64,000 bases of DNA, from NCBI GenBank assembly GCA_026874595.1, contig CM049309.1:15716576-15780575 (forward strand), read 5' to 3'. Both the position numbers and the translations under genes were made by a program. Below, in pieces: positions 21,646 through 34,500 of this stretch. The stretch's first letter is position 1. Each line of letters starts with the position of its first letter. Under the pieces are notes generated by a model. That model was not told the DNA's origin. It saw nothing but the letters and a program-made list of their open reading frames with translations, and searched no databases. Origin of the DNA: Sipunculus nudus (lineage: Eukaryota; Annelida; Sipuncula; Golfingiida; Sipunculidae).

Positions 21646-22619
21646 TATTGTATTAGTATCATCAGACACATCTGTATTGATGCTGATGACATGGGACAAT
21701 CTGATTGAAAACAGTGCCAGACATTCAATAATGGTCACCCAGTACCATACATGGCATTTATAGTGAACATCATTAATTTTTCTGTATCAAAGTTAAGTTA
21801 ACCAATTTTAAGCATGAAAACTCCATTAATTTGAAGGTTTTATATCAGTAGTTTTCTTACTTAAGTCGCAGCTTAAGATGGAGAATTTACGGTAGTTTAC
21901 ATTCCATTTTATGCAGTCTTGAACTGCTTTGTCTAATTATATTGTCATGTGGCTTGGTCAAAGTAACATGGTGTTTTTATGTATTATACTTTAAGTACAG
22001 TTCTGATTTTCAAAACAGGATTGAAGCCAGATTTAGATGATTAGATAATGAAGTCATTTGATAAAAGTGATCACATGTTGATGCAGTGACTGAAAAGGGT
22101 GTGAGGTAATGAGTATTCTGATAAATACTCTTGTATTGTGTATCTGTTCATGTTTGTAGATATTTTACTGTATACATATGGATAAATATGATTTAAGCCA
22201 CTTGTTAAAATGCAAGTTATCATATTTTGATGTTCATGCACTTGTTAACATGCATGATTTTGTGGGGTTTTTTGTAATAATTGATAAATAATAGTCTTAT
22301 GGTAGATCTGGTATTTTACAGGTTTTGTCAACAGACATTGTATTGTTTGTATTATCTACATATCCATATTTTAATATATCTATCCTTCTCAGTGAAAAGA
22401 TCTTTCTTTGACTTTCTGTATATAAATGAATCTGCTACCTTGGATCTAGTGGTGTCCGTCTGTGTCAGGTTTTGTACATGGTGGACCTTAGCAACTGCTG
22501 GCAGATGTCAAGGTCCTTTTAAGCTGTTTACAGTCTCAGTATTGCATGTTGTATTCTTTGTCTAAGTTTATGTTATTAGGTTAGTAAATATTTCATTGAA
22601 AGTAATTTGTATAAGAGAA

Positions 22620-22625
22620 AATAAA
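22620..22625 (+). terminator. possible poly(A) signal downstream of the GST/RTN4IP1-like gene
   Basis: An AATAAA hexamer lies about 2.5 kb past the stop codon, followed by TTATTG. No nearer canonical AATAAA stood out. The distance makes this tentative; variant hexamers closer to 20131 are equally possible. Confidence 0.2.
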
Positions 22626-23268
22626 ATTGTTATTGACAAGTTTACAGTTTACAGGATTCACAGTGCTATGGTGGAGCTGCTACCTTTGTTTTTACTTAAA
22701 GGAAAAACAGAAAATACTGTGCTAAATTTGAATTTTTTTCCATGAGGCATGCCATACACATCATTATCAGTAGTCATGAGAGATCTGCCGTAATTGCATC
22801 TGGAGTTGGACTCTATTTTGTAAAGATGAACTCTTAATCAATTTTGATATTATCATGAGCCCATAGGATTTTTTATCATTACCATTGGTATTACAACATA
22901 AAGATTACTGTTACAACTTTAGAATGCTGTTGCATGTTGAAAATATATTAAAAGTGCAAATAAAATCAACTGAATATAATAAAATATTAGAATAAAAGAA
23001 AGTCATCTTTTTCATGTAATTATAAACACTTAATGCTTGAAATATGTGAATATAAACCTGAAATCTAGATAGCTGAATGATTTTATTGTCAATTGTTTGA
23101 ATCATGTGAATATTTACATCTCATATATTCTACATGACAGTGCTGTCTTCAGGCCATGGGCCTATCTTATAAAAAAAAGTTTTTTTTTATTAGTAAGTTT
23201 TGGATTGAACTTTCAGTATGATAGTGTGAGAGCTGAATTAATATGGGGTTTAATGCAGCAATGTGTGT

Positions 23269-23270
<2 letters not shown>

Positions 23271-23340
<70 letters not shown>
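23271..23340. repeat. (AT)20 (AG)15 compound microsatellite
   Basis: Uninterrupted AT dinucleotides 23271-23310 are followed directly by AG dinucleotides to 23340. Confidence 0.95.
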
Positions 23341-23342
<2 letters not shown>

Positions 23343-23559
23343 GACATTTATTTTTAGATGTTACAGTGGGGTCAAGGGTGTGGGAGGTCATGCTCAATCC
23401 CAAGCTATTTTTGTCTAGTATTATGTCCAGACGGTCAATTGGATTCTTATTATCTCTATCCATGAATCCACACTTTCCATTAGGTCCAAACTTTTCAGTG
23501 TAAAATATCATAAATTCCTACCTCCCCTTTTACCTGTAAGTAGACTGAAACATTGATAG

Positions 23560-23945
23560 GATATCCCTATGGTAAAAAAGGCTTTCCTTGGGGTCTGGGC
23601 AGAGTAGCGCTTTACTTGTTCTCTGGAGCCTTAGTGATATAGGCTTTAGACCCGCCGTCTGGGATGGCACTTGGTCAAGTCAGTATGACTTGCTAGGGGG
23701 CTAAAGGTTAATCAAAATAAAAGGAAATCTCTTTATAGTACTTGCCACGATTGTATACTTTTTTGACCATCATATTAAACTAATAGACTGGCAGTATATG
23801 TTTTGGCATTTGTAATAACAACCATTCCAGGATAAAACGAGCCTTTTAGCCATTTGGCGATTTTAAAACTTAAATTTCTGTTTTGTTTTATTTCATATGT
23901 GGGGGAAAAACCTTCAATAGAATTTCTTTTACATATATTGTTTGT
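23560..23945 (+). repeat. interspersed repeat R2, copy 3
   Basis: CTATGGTAAAAAAGGCTTTC, GGGATGGCACTTGGTCAAGT, GACTGGCAGTAT, ATAACAACCATTCCA and GTGGGGGAAAAAC appear in the order of the copy at 15895. Confidence 0.65.
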
Positions 23946-23959
23946 GACACCTTTTGTAA

Positions 23960-24670
23960 TGACTAATGGTCAGCTGAGCTAAAAATACAGGTGGCGACAC
24001 CATTCTTCAGGAAATGATGAAACACTCCATGATCAATTCATATGCATGGAAAGAAGCATGGCAATCAATGTATTAAGTCTGATATTGGACTAACCAGTTG
24101 CTCAAAATCATGTTTTCCGCCTATAGTTCGCAAAATATAGGTCACATGACCTTATGTCAGGTTTCCAAGTAGATTTGCCTAGGACCTCTGGATGTAAAGT
24201 AAGAAGTTTCTAGGTTTAACGCTTACGATTTGTGCCCTTTAAACGGACGGACTGTTTCATCTGAAGGTTAAAAAATTAAGAAAAAAAAATGTGTAAAATT
24301 ATAAAAAAAATACAGGTGGTGCCATCAGTCTCCAGGAAATGATATAACATTCCACGATTCATATACATGGGAAGAATCATGGCAATCAATGCATTAGTGA
24401 TTCAGATATCGGAGCTTTTGTATCATTTTTTTAAATTATTCAAGGGGTATTTAGGAGCCGGATAGCGCGAGGAATATAGGTCACAGTGACCTAATTTTGG
24501 GTTTCCAAGGAGATTTTTTGTGGACTTCCATGCATGGGTTTTCAGTTAGGAGTTTCTAAGTCCAGCGGTAACGATGTTGTGCCCTGTTAACGGAAGGACA
24601 GACGGATGACAGGCAAAGAGTGATTATTTGCTATATCTCAGATGACTTTCAGTCAGCTGAGCTAAAAAAA
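23960..24670 (+). repeat. degenerate duplicated block bounded by GTCAGCTGAGCTAAAAA
   Basis: GGTCAGCTGAGCTAAAAATA occurs near 23969 and GTCAGCTGAGCTAAAAAA near 24653. Between them, a unit containing ACAGGTGG-G-CACCAT, CAGGAAATGAT and GGCAATCAATG is present twice (about 23990 and 24312). Confidence 0.5.
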
Positions 24671-24839
24671 AATTGAATATCTTACACGGATTTACTATTA
24701 CAAATCAGAAAAATTTGAATGCCTATCTTGGACTACATCTCGGCTAAATTAGAAAAAAGGGTGAGAATCCCAATCTGTTGTCTGAAGAAATATTCATTGT
24801 AGTGAGTTATAATGTAAATGAGTATATACTTCAGTGAGA

Positions 24840-27263
24840 GTCAGGACAATAGGCTATTCGAATGATCGTCTAAAATCATTGTTCGATTTTCTGAAAATTT
24901 GTGAACTACACGATCATTGTTATACCCAGCTTGTCACAAATTATGTTTTTGACAATATAGTTTATCATTTAGATAAAAGCAATATTTTAAAAACAAACGG
25001 CTGCAGCTATCCTCACCAAATTTATGCAAATTTTGGTCACATGAGTCATACTCGTCATTGAGGTATTGGTGGCGCCATCTGCATGCATCGATTTTTGTAC
25101 AGGGATCATCGGTCATCAGTACATTAACCCATTATATCTCAGGAACAGCAGGAACTAGCACCCAAAAATTTTATGCAAAAATCAGTCACAAGTCTAATGT
25201 TGCGAAATTGAGCTTATGTGGCACCAACTGCAACAACTCACATTTTACGGGGGAAAAGCTAAAAAAAAAACTTTGAAAATCTTTTTCTCCGAAATCATTC
25301 AGCCAAATTGTTCAATATTTCACACAAATTATCCCAGAGATAAGCTCTCTCAAGTTTATTCTTATGATCTGGGTTCGATGAATTTTGGCCGAGTTACAAG
25401 AATTTTAAGTTTAAGTTAGTCATTTGATCAAGTAAGCATACTAACATAACAATCTCACCAAGGTAGCATCACCAAGTTTTGTGCAAATGTTGGTCACATG
25501 ACTCCTATAATTTGAAATTTAGGTTTTGTGGCGCCATCTACATCAACCTGATTTTTACTGGCAAAAAACCTCGTAATTTTAGCCCCTGTCAGCTTCTGTC
25601 GGAATTAAAAATGTTTCATCATGAAACTGTCAAGCCGAATGTTTTTTTTCATAAATATTATCCTAAGGTAAATTCTCTCAATTGTATAAGAATAGATCGA
25701 CTTCGTTGAATTTTGGTAGTGTCATGGAAAGCTAAAGTTTGTCTTGTGGCCAAGTAATTAAGTCTATATCAAACTGAGGGCTGCAATAGTCTTCTGCAAA
25801 ACTTGGTGTTTCAAAATCTGTAACATAGCAAAAAAAAAATATTCTTAGGTGGCCTAGCCTATTCAGGTTTAAATGATTTTGGCTGAATTATTGGACAGTC
25901 AAAGGACGGTGAGATACTTTGGTAAACAAAGATTACAGATTTATTGTGGACGCAGACTGAGCTCTGTGGGTATATAAGCAGAGCTGGACAGGCAACAAAT
26001 AATTGGTGTCCATATTCAGCTAAAAATTAATAATATATATATGTATTCTGATTTTGATAGACATTTGTTATTATTTTAAACATTCTTTTTTTAACTTATG
26101 AATATGTCAGCATGAAAAAGGCATTGTAGCCAGTCTTTCAGTATATGTAAACAGATTTAGCAACAGGCAAGGCTTTTGTCTGTATCTATAGGCCTAAATA
26201 GCTTGGCAGACTGCCAACTGTTTCAGATTTGACAATTAACAGGCCACGTTTCAGTCTGTATCTATTAATAGCTTTTTCCCGACAGCCAACTCTATCAAAT
26301 TAGGCAACAGGTCAAGCTAGAGTTCAGTCAGTGCAGCCAGATACAGGTCAAGAGTTCACTCAGTGCCGTAGCTGCACCTGCATTTTAGTTTCGGTTCACT
26401 TTGGTGCAAGTGCAACTGCCTTTATCAGTTGAGCTTGGTCATCCCAGTGCACCTGACTGAGACGTTTGATGTATCAGCCTGAAATTTTGGCCCGCCGATG
26501 CATCCTTAATGGCTTTCTCGCAAGCCTGGTATCGTCACCTACAATGATTTTTGCACAGTATATATCCCTGCTTATTTCTCTGGAGGGATTTGATATATCA
26601 GCCTGAAATTGTTCATGTCTATACATCTCGGATAGCTTCGTCCTATACGGGACTGGTGGCGCCACCTACAATAAATTTTGCCCAGTCTACGTCACTGCAT
26701 GCTTATTTCTCAGGAGGGATTTGATATATCAGCCTGAAAATGTGCATGGGCCACAGTCTATTTATCTCAGATAGCTTCATCTACACGTCTGGAGGTGCCA
26801 TCTACAATTTTTTACACAGTGTATGTCCCTGCTTATTTCTCACAAGTGATTTGACATGTCAACTTGAAATTTTGCATGTTCATACATCTCGAACAGTTTC
26901 GTTGTATACAAGACTTGTGGCGCCACCTATAATTGTTTTTGGGTTTCATGCATCTGTGCACATAGCTCAAGAATGGTTTGAAGTATCTGCCTGAAATTTG
27001 CATGTCCATACATCTTCAAGGGCTTTCTCATACACAAGACTGGTGGTGCCACCTGCAATCATTTTGTGTTGTGTCCATCCATGTCAGTATTTCAGGAGAG
27101 ACGTTTGTATAATTGGTGCTTGTACTCGGGTCCAGAATATATATAGTAATTGCATTGTACATGTAATCAAGTACTTTTCAAATAATGTTCAACTTATCAA
27201 GGAAGCTTTAAACCTGATGTATATCCCATTGCACAGGTTCGCATTAGGCTTGTAGGCCTTGTT
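24840..27263 (+). repeat. interspersed element E1, copy 1 (GGCGCCACC repeats, terminal AGGCCT hairpin)
   Basis: Diverged repeats contain TGGCGCCA(T/C)CT and TCAGCCTGAAAT. The right end GCACAGGTTCGCATTAGGCT and TGTAGGCCTTGTT is almost identical to that of the copy ending at about 56832. The internal block CAGGTCAAGAGTTCACTCAG is also shared. The left end could not be fixed. Confidence 0.55.
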
Positions 27264-27504
27264 TTCTGAAAATAAGTCAAATAAGAAATTTTCCTGACTT
27301 GTCCCACCCTCCACAGTTTATATGAATATGCATGTATGAAGAGTAATATTAAACCAGAAATCACACGAATTCTAGGTTATTGTAGGTGAATAACTGGCTT
27401 TAATCAAAAGTTGTATGAAAGACAGTAGCCCTATAAATTTGCAAACGTCGTAAAATTGTATTAATAAACAAGCTTCGAAAGAAGGTAGAATTTGCACTCA
27501 ATAT

Positions 27505-28995
27505 GGGTCATTCTACGAAAAATAGACCCATTTCAGCAGGTACAACATCTGAAAAATAAATTATCCTCATATTTATTTTATAGAGTCTCACATTGAAATA
27601 AAAAAATGTAAACTATATGAAATTAATTTCAGCAGAGCATTTTATTTCTTGAAAAGTTATAGTTTTGGCTAATTTAATGCCCTATGTATATCATCAATTC
27701 CAACACCGTTACAGACTTTAAGCAGTGCTTGGAATATATTATGAAAGATTGAATTGGATATTCCCATGCCAACTTCATGGTCAAACAAAATTGATTAAGA
27801 AAAATAAGAAAGGTTCATAGTAAGATGTATTTTATTATAAAAATTGAATTTAACCATGTAAAATGCATATTTTCAATTTTTTAAATTTTAATCCTGATAG
27901 AAAATACAACCACAACCCACAGAAGGTATAATGCAATAAATCGAAGGAAAATATAGCAATCTACCTCGGCAAATAAAAAATAAGGGAGATAAAAGCATTT
28001 TCTTCTATGTTTCAAATAATTTTTTCTTGAAATTATGTCTATTTTCAAAATATAACGGTGTTGCAGAAGGATTACGGTGCTGAATTACAATAAATGTAAT
28101 CATTGGCAAAATTATTACTTAAAGCAAGCAGACTTTTTTCATAATATTTCAAGTTTAAAATATATAAATACATAACACAGTGATCGTTATAAATTCTAAA
28201 TTATAAACTTGAAATTCCTGAATGACAATACAAATTTGTAGAATTTAGATCTAACATATCCACCTTGTTACCTGTTTGTTTTAACTACGTTCATTGACAT
28301 GCATTCACCACCGTTAAAAGCAAAAAGTAACGGTGTTGATGCATAATGGTGTTGAAAAAAGATTTGATATTTATTCAAAGAAACTTAATTACTCCTTTTT
28401 ACCTTTCTAGTACTCAGTATATACATGTATGTGTTAGGAGTGTGAGCTTTATTCCAAAACTAAGAAAAGCATACGTACTTCCATCATTTTGGAGAAATAT
28501 AGGTAACGGTGTGGAAAAGCAATAAATAAACGGACATTTTTACACAATTATGGAAATTTCTTGTTGTAAATTGACAAAATACATACCGATAATGATGGTT
28601 TTGTGGAGTCATGCTGTGAATTTACTTCAACTTAGGTGGGTTGAAAACAAGAAGTAATCAATCAACATCGTGTCATGGCGATCAAAACGTCTTTATAACG
28701 GTGTTGAAAACAAATCCGGGGACACACATTTAACCGCAATAAAAGTAGAAAAATTAGAGGTATGCAAATTAAGAAACTTGTGGAAGTTTTTAAGGAACGA
28801 TTTTATTAAACATGAAGAGTGCAGAAATCGTAGGCCTATTCCTTTTTTAATTAAAATAAGAGGATAATCAGTTTTTTACTTTGGTCTGGGGACAGGTAAT
28901 TTTTATTGACCTTTGAACCATTAAGTATGTACAATGGCAATGTGAATGCTAGGGACATGAATTTCCATACTTGGTCGTTTTCTGTAGAATGACCC
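27505..28995. mobile_element. 1.49-kb element with GGGTCATTCTAC inverted termini and ACGGTGTTG subrepeats
   Basis: Left end GGGTCATTCTACGAAAAA, right end inverted (CTGTAGAATGACCC), flanked by ATAT on both sides; the right flank is itself an AT repeat. At least eight copies or close variants of AACGGTGTTG or its complement occur inside (about 27701, 28054, 28073, 28306, 28329, 28345, 28504, 28697). No transposase frame was recognised, so it is probably non-autonomous. Confidence 0.7.
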
Positions 28996-29677
28996 ATATA
29001 TATATATATTTAATTAATCTGTATATTTTTTTTTCTAAGCTCTGCATATAAGGTTGCTAAAAATGCACAGTAACGAATGTTAATGAAGGAGTTTAATAAA
29101 ATGTATATACTACACAATAAAAGACAGACTTAAACTTCATAAATGGGATGATAAAAAATATCTCATTTCTGAAATGCTTGGATATGGCGTCTGTCCTCCG
29201 GTCCTGGAACTGTAAATGGGAGAAGGAAACCAGTCTATTTGAGAGCACATTTTCCTGAAACAGGTAACTGCAAAGTGACTAAATATTCTGTCAAAGAAAT
29301 ATTAATTATCCTGATCATAGGCTGACTAAGCATGGGGAAAATAAAAGGTTCACACAAGCATATCCCCCACATAATTATAACTTTGAAAGCACCGCTACTG
29401 TGTTTAGAGGGAACACATTTGTAAACAATATAAAAAATTAAAACGAACATTTATGACGTTCAACAAAAAAAAAAAACGATTATAAGTAAAAGGAGAAACA
29501 AATATAAAATCATATCATATCTCAAACTACCTTAAAGACATAGTATTTTATATCTTGTCAGGAAATATATTTAGTAGTTTGAACATTGCTGTAGCAATAA
29601 AATTCTGAAGAATTTGTGTTTTCTAGAATATTGCTTCCAGCGACACCACAGAGGCGGCGGCTTGGTGGATTGCCAGC

Positions 29678-31596
29678 ATGTCGGGTTCAGGACGATTTAA
29701 ACCAAACGAGGGGGACTGGATATGTACCGACCCAAAGTGTGTGCTCTCAATTTACAGCTGTTACTAGTTACACATAAGTATTATTGTTTCGTGGGTTTAA
29801 TTTTAGACTGCTAGACTTGTTCTGTGCCCCTTATCCGATTGAAACTCGGGGGCTTAATTTCAGTGTCTGTCTTCGTCCGGGACAACAAACAGATTTACTG
29901 ATTTTTTACTCTTCAAGCAGTGTCTTCAAATAAGTTATTTTTTTTTTTTTTATTTTCACCAAATCAGATTATCAGCTGATCAGTGGAGTGTTGGTTGGTT
30001 AGACCCTGTCATATATTGAGTCCAAAATCCATACAGTGAGAGTTTCTTTAATATAAGAGTTTATTGTGTATTTTAGAGGGTTTGTTTAAAAGGCCTATTT
30101 TACTATTTTTATTTTTTTTTAAATTTTTTATAATAAAATAGGCTTATGGAGTTTGATAACCAAAATATTTGATTTGTAATGACCAAGATGGCAAGAATGC
30201 TCAAATATAGCTATTTTTGGCAACATCATGCACAATGTTATGGCGAAAGATTAAAATTTGAGCTGATAAATTTGAAAAATTGAAAATAAACATCTGAAAT
30301 ACATCTGTAAATAATAATATTTCTTATGTTTATAATTTATGTTAAAGATTATTAAGTAGGCCATTGAAAATAAACATCTGAAATACACAGCTACCAGATA
30401 AGCCATGGTATATGCAACAGATCCGTTGCATGATCTTTGACTGCTTGTTCACTGCTCACAAAACAGGATAACACCATTTTGACACCAATAAAGATATATT
30501 TCATATCAAGGCATATCAACAAGTATGTTAGGGACAGTGAGGAACAGTTGTATATATACTATAGGCATTCATATATCTCAGCAGCTCACTGGGAGCCTCG
30601 CTGACTCGAGGGACAGAGAGCCTGAAATTTGTTACATTTTGTTTAAATGGGCCCACTTAGAAGAGCAATTCACTTGCATGGGGGAACTGCATGTTTTGTT
30701 TACACTGGTTACAAGGACTTTGAGTGATGATTAGAAACTCTTATTGTATGGATATGGAACTCGGTATATGGTAAGGCCTAATAATAGAGTCCTTTTAAAT
30801 CGGGCTTGTTATGCTTCTCATGCAGTGGTTAAACACTGCAGTGTTGCATGTTTTAAATATGGCATGATGCACAATCCAATATAAGTGGTCTTATTACAAT
30901 TCTTTGCACTGTCCACAACCTGGTGTTCCTGCCAATAAAACCTTGCCATACAAAGCAGCAGCAACACAAAAATGGTGTCTGGGACCATTGCAGTGTACAT
31001 AACCTCTGTGTGGGGAGCTTATAATGTTAGTAACTCGGGGACTTATATTTTGGAGCCTTAGCTATGGACTTTATTACATGGTCAACATAAGGAGGCTGAC
31101 ATTCTGTCTCTCCAGAGACAGTTTCCAACCTTTGTAGTATTTTATACCTGTACCAGGTGGTGATGGATACTATATTTTACCCTTGGGGTTATTTTGTTGT
31201 CTGTTAACAGTTTAAGGAAAAGTTCTTAATAGATTTCGATAACATGTTGGAAAAATCCCATTAAGTTTAAAAATCATCCTAACAAATTTTTAATTAAAAG
31301 GATTTGATCCTTTTGTGACATACAGCTACTTCTTTTTCATACACTTTGGGGCAGCTTTGTTCTGGAGTTGACCTGGGACAGGATTGTTGCACCATGACTG
31401 CTATGTATACAGTGCGTACAGTTGTCATGAGACCTCTGGCGGAGGTTGAAACTTGATAGTCATCTCCTACTACTGCTTGTATTTGTTTCAGGTGTAAGAG
31501 TGCATTCTGTAAGGATACATTAAAAAGTTTGTATTTGTTTCAGGTGTGGGAATGTAAATTTTTCAAGGAGGAGCAAGTGCAACAAATGTGGAAAAG
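29678..31596 (+). CDS. ZRANB2: ZRANB2 exons 1-2: first RanBP2-type zinc finger
   Basis: Residues 14-35 read W-I-C-x4-C-x10-C-x2-C (Cys16, Cys21, Cys32, Cys35), with the GNVNF and RR residues typical of the RNA-reading face. The finger is split after the Lys that precedes Cys21: exon 1 ends in phase 2 at 29736 and exon 2 starts at 31544. Sequence upstream of the ATG is locally richer in GC and CpG (about 29640-29680, GGCGGCGG), in keeping with a 5' UTR. An AG at 29634-29635 also leaves room for an untranslated upstream exon. Confidence 0.92.
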
Positions 31597-34500
31597 GTAA
31601 AAGTGCAAGTTTAAGGCCAAAATAATAAAAGGTATGGTTCTCAGGCACCACCAACGTCAATTTTAACACCCGCATCAAAAATTTTTATTTAATTTCATCT
31701 TTCAAGATACAATTTTGATAAGATTTCTTTTGTTATGCAGTGCTTTTACCTGTTTAGCAAAATAAATCTGTTAAAAAATGAAAATTGCCCGCCTGCACTG
31801 ATTTCTAAAAAAAAGTGCTTGAGAACCATACCTTTTTTATTTTGCCTAATTAATTTTTTTTAATCAGGTTATGGTGGCAGCCATCCTTTAACAGCCCTTG
31901 ATTCAGCAGGCAGTTCTGGTATCAGTTTCATGAATAATGAATAAGGCAGTGAACCAATCAAAAGACTTGCATAAATTACTTGTTTCACATGGCAGCAGGA
32001 GCATTTCTGAGGCTATTTCTAGACCAAACTAGAAAATCGGGACCCATTGGGTCCTATCGCAGAGGAAGGGTATAATTTGCATAGTGTGTCAGATTGTGTC
32101 CCCAGACAGTTAAAGTAGCGAACTTCCCAGACCCATAGCTACATCTGGTGGTTGATATAGAACATATTATATATGGCTTTATGGTCATGGGCCAAGGTGA
32201 AGGTCAGCAATGGTGGAGAGCAGTGTGATGTTGTAAGACAGAGGTGTGATGTGATTCTGACGGGAATTTGATTGTGTGTAAGTGGAAGGTAAAAAATTGT
32301 GTGCATTCTGCAAGTTAGGGCATCTGACTCATGCCCGTTTCTGCAGGTTTTCTGGGACAAATAAACAGACCTGACACTTTTAGTAGTACATAGAAGATGT
32401 TAAGCATTGCCAGGAGAGCATCGAGAATTAGTCCAATCAAATAAAAACCATATAAATCTGTCCCATTTTTGGTGCACATGGGTTCTTATTCAGATGATGT
32501 GTAAACAGTGTATCATTTACATTTTCTTAGTGGGATTTGATTGGTGGCTTTGATTGCAGGCTTATTCATTGTTTATTAAATAGATGCCAGAGTGGCTCAC
32601 TAAATTAAGGTCTGTGAAAGTGTAGCTGTCACAGACATGGTGGTATGAAGATGGCACATTGCAATTAGGGTTATAATGGTATACACAGGTCATAAATGAT
32701 ACAATATGTCCAAGCTTGATATCAAAATACTGGTAATTAGATTTTTGCATGTGCATACGTAATTGTTTGTGATTAATATTACAAAGCTCAATTGTGATAC
32801 CCAGACAAAGCCGGGAGATACTACTATGGTTTTATGAGGGTGTCACAGATAAATCTTGTTTGTGCTATAACTCAAAAAATAATTCCAGCATCTTTATCAA
32901 ACTTGACATTTACATAGATATGGGTGAGAGGATGAAGCCTCATCAAAATCAGGTCATGATCTTTACTAGGAATGTGACCTTGCCTTGGTCAATTTTTGGG
33001 GAACACAGATCCTTAAATAGCTTAAGAAATCTTGCATGGATTGATCCAAAAATCAAGTTGACTGAATATCTTGGATAGCCTTGTCATGCACCGGAAACCA
33101 GTGGCACCATTTATTATATTTTCCTTGTTTTCAAGCCTTTTAATACCCCAATCATTGCCACTTGACAGTACTGTGAGCATTATACATCAAAAACTAATGG
33201 ACATATTTCTTTCATATTATGCATAGATATGGATTATAGAATGATATATATATTTAAATTGGGGTCATGACCTTTTCTATGAGAGTGGCCTTCACACAAA
33301 ATCTTAAATATCTCAGTAAGGGATGCATGGATTGGTCCATTAAACAAATTGACTAAAGATCTTTGATAGCTTAGTCTTCTGCAGGAGACAAGTAGTCCCA
33401 CCTATTGCCCTTATCTTGCTTTTGCCGTTTTGCGCCTTTTAATTCCCCCATCAGTGTCATTTGAAAGTACTGTGAGCATTATAAGTCAAAATGAATGGAT
33501 AGATTTCTTTCATATTATGCATATACATAGATATGGGTTATGGGATGATATATAGTCAAATTGGGATCATGACCTTTCCTATGAGAGTGGCCTTGACCTT
33601 GAATATTCCCATTTTGGGGGAAATATGTTTCTCAAGAGTCAAGTCAACAGATGTATCTATCTGAAAATCAAAATGAAATATGTCAGATGATAAGTTGTTG
33701 CAAGTGAACCAGCTTCTCTGGCTCAGGGGTAGAGCGCAGGACTCAAAGCAGGGAGATCGTGAGTTCGAATCTAAGCCGAGGCGATGTGATTTTTCACGGG
33801 TGGCCCCCACCCAGGGTGAGCGCTCTGCAGGCTAAATGGAGAGGTCATCCCCATCAGCCGTGTTTCATTCACAAATGAGCACGCCTTTCGGGGGCTCCTC
33901 TGTAGTATGACCCAGCAATGGGGACGATTACACACCCTGGACCCGCAGGTGCAGTAGTCACCGGGCCTGGTTAACGCCAGGATATAAAATGAGAAGAAGT
34001 TGTTGCAAGAGTTTGAAAACCTGTGACCTTGACCTTTACATTCAAGGTCCAATCTGCCAATATAAAGGATACTTTGTTACATGATTAGTGATTTTGAATG
34101 TCACACCTGAAGAAACCCTTGTGGCTTGCAAAGAGTCAGTATATGCTTCTGAAGAATTGGGCCTATTTTTTTTAGGGGGGGGGGGGTAATTGTCTGGGGC
34201 ATACTATGGCATCTGAAATGCCAAGAAATTTTAAGTTGATTATGAAAGGAAACAACCTGCTATTGATGTACAGACAAGCTGCCACCTATCAGCATAATTT
34301 CATAGTTCTCCATTGCTCTGGCAAAAGAAAAATATCTAGGTGCTATGACCTTGACCTTGTCCTTAAAGACATGTTTATCCTCTGGAAAACTTCTTGATTT
34401 TTTGGTGACCTTGTCTGCAGAATACACTAGGATGTTTGCATTTTGACCATTAACATAATGTTATTTTGGTTTATATGTAGAAATGCAAGTCAGATCTTAT

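Larger units (their letters stand above)
20132..29677. other. intergenic region between the fusion gene and ZRANB2
   Basis: No exon was recognised. It holds (in separate entries) a repeat with an (AC)n tract, two pogo-like MITEs, an (AT)n-(AG)n tract, an R2 copy, a degenerate interspersed block at about 24.0-27.3 kb and the 1.5-kb element at 27505-28995. Stretches 21.7-23.2 kb and 29.0-29.6 kb show nothing I can name. Confidence 0.6.
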
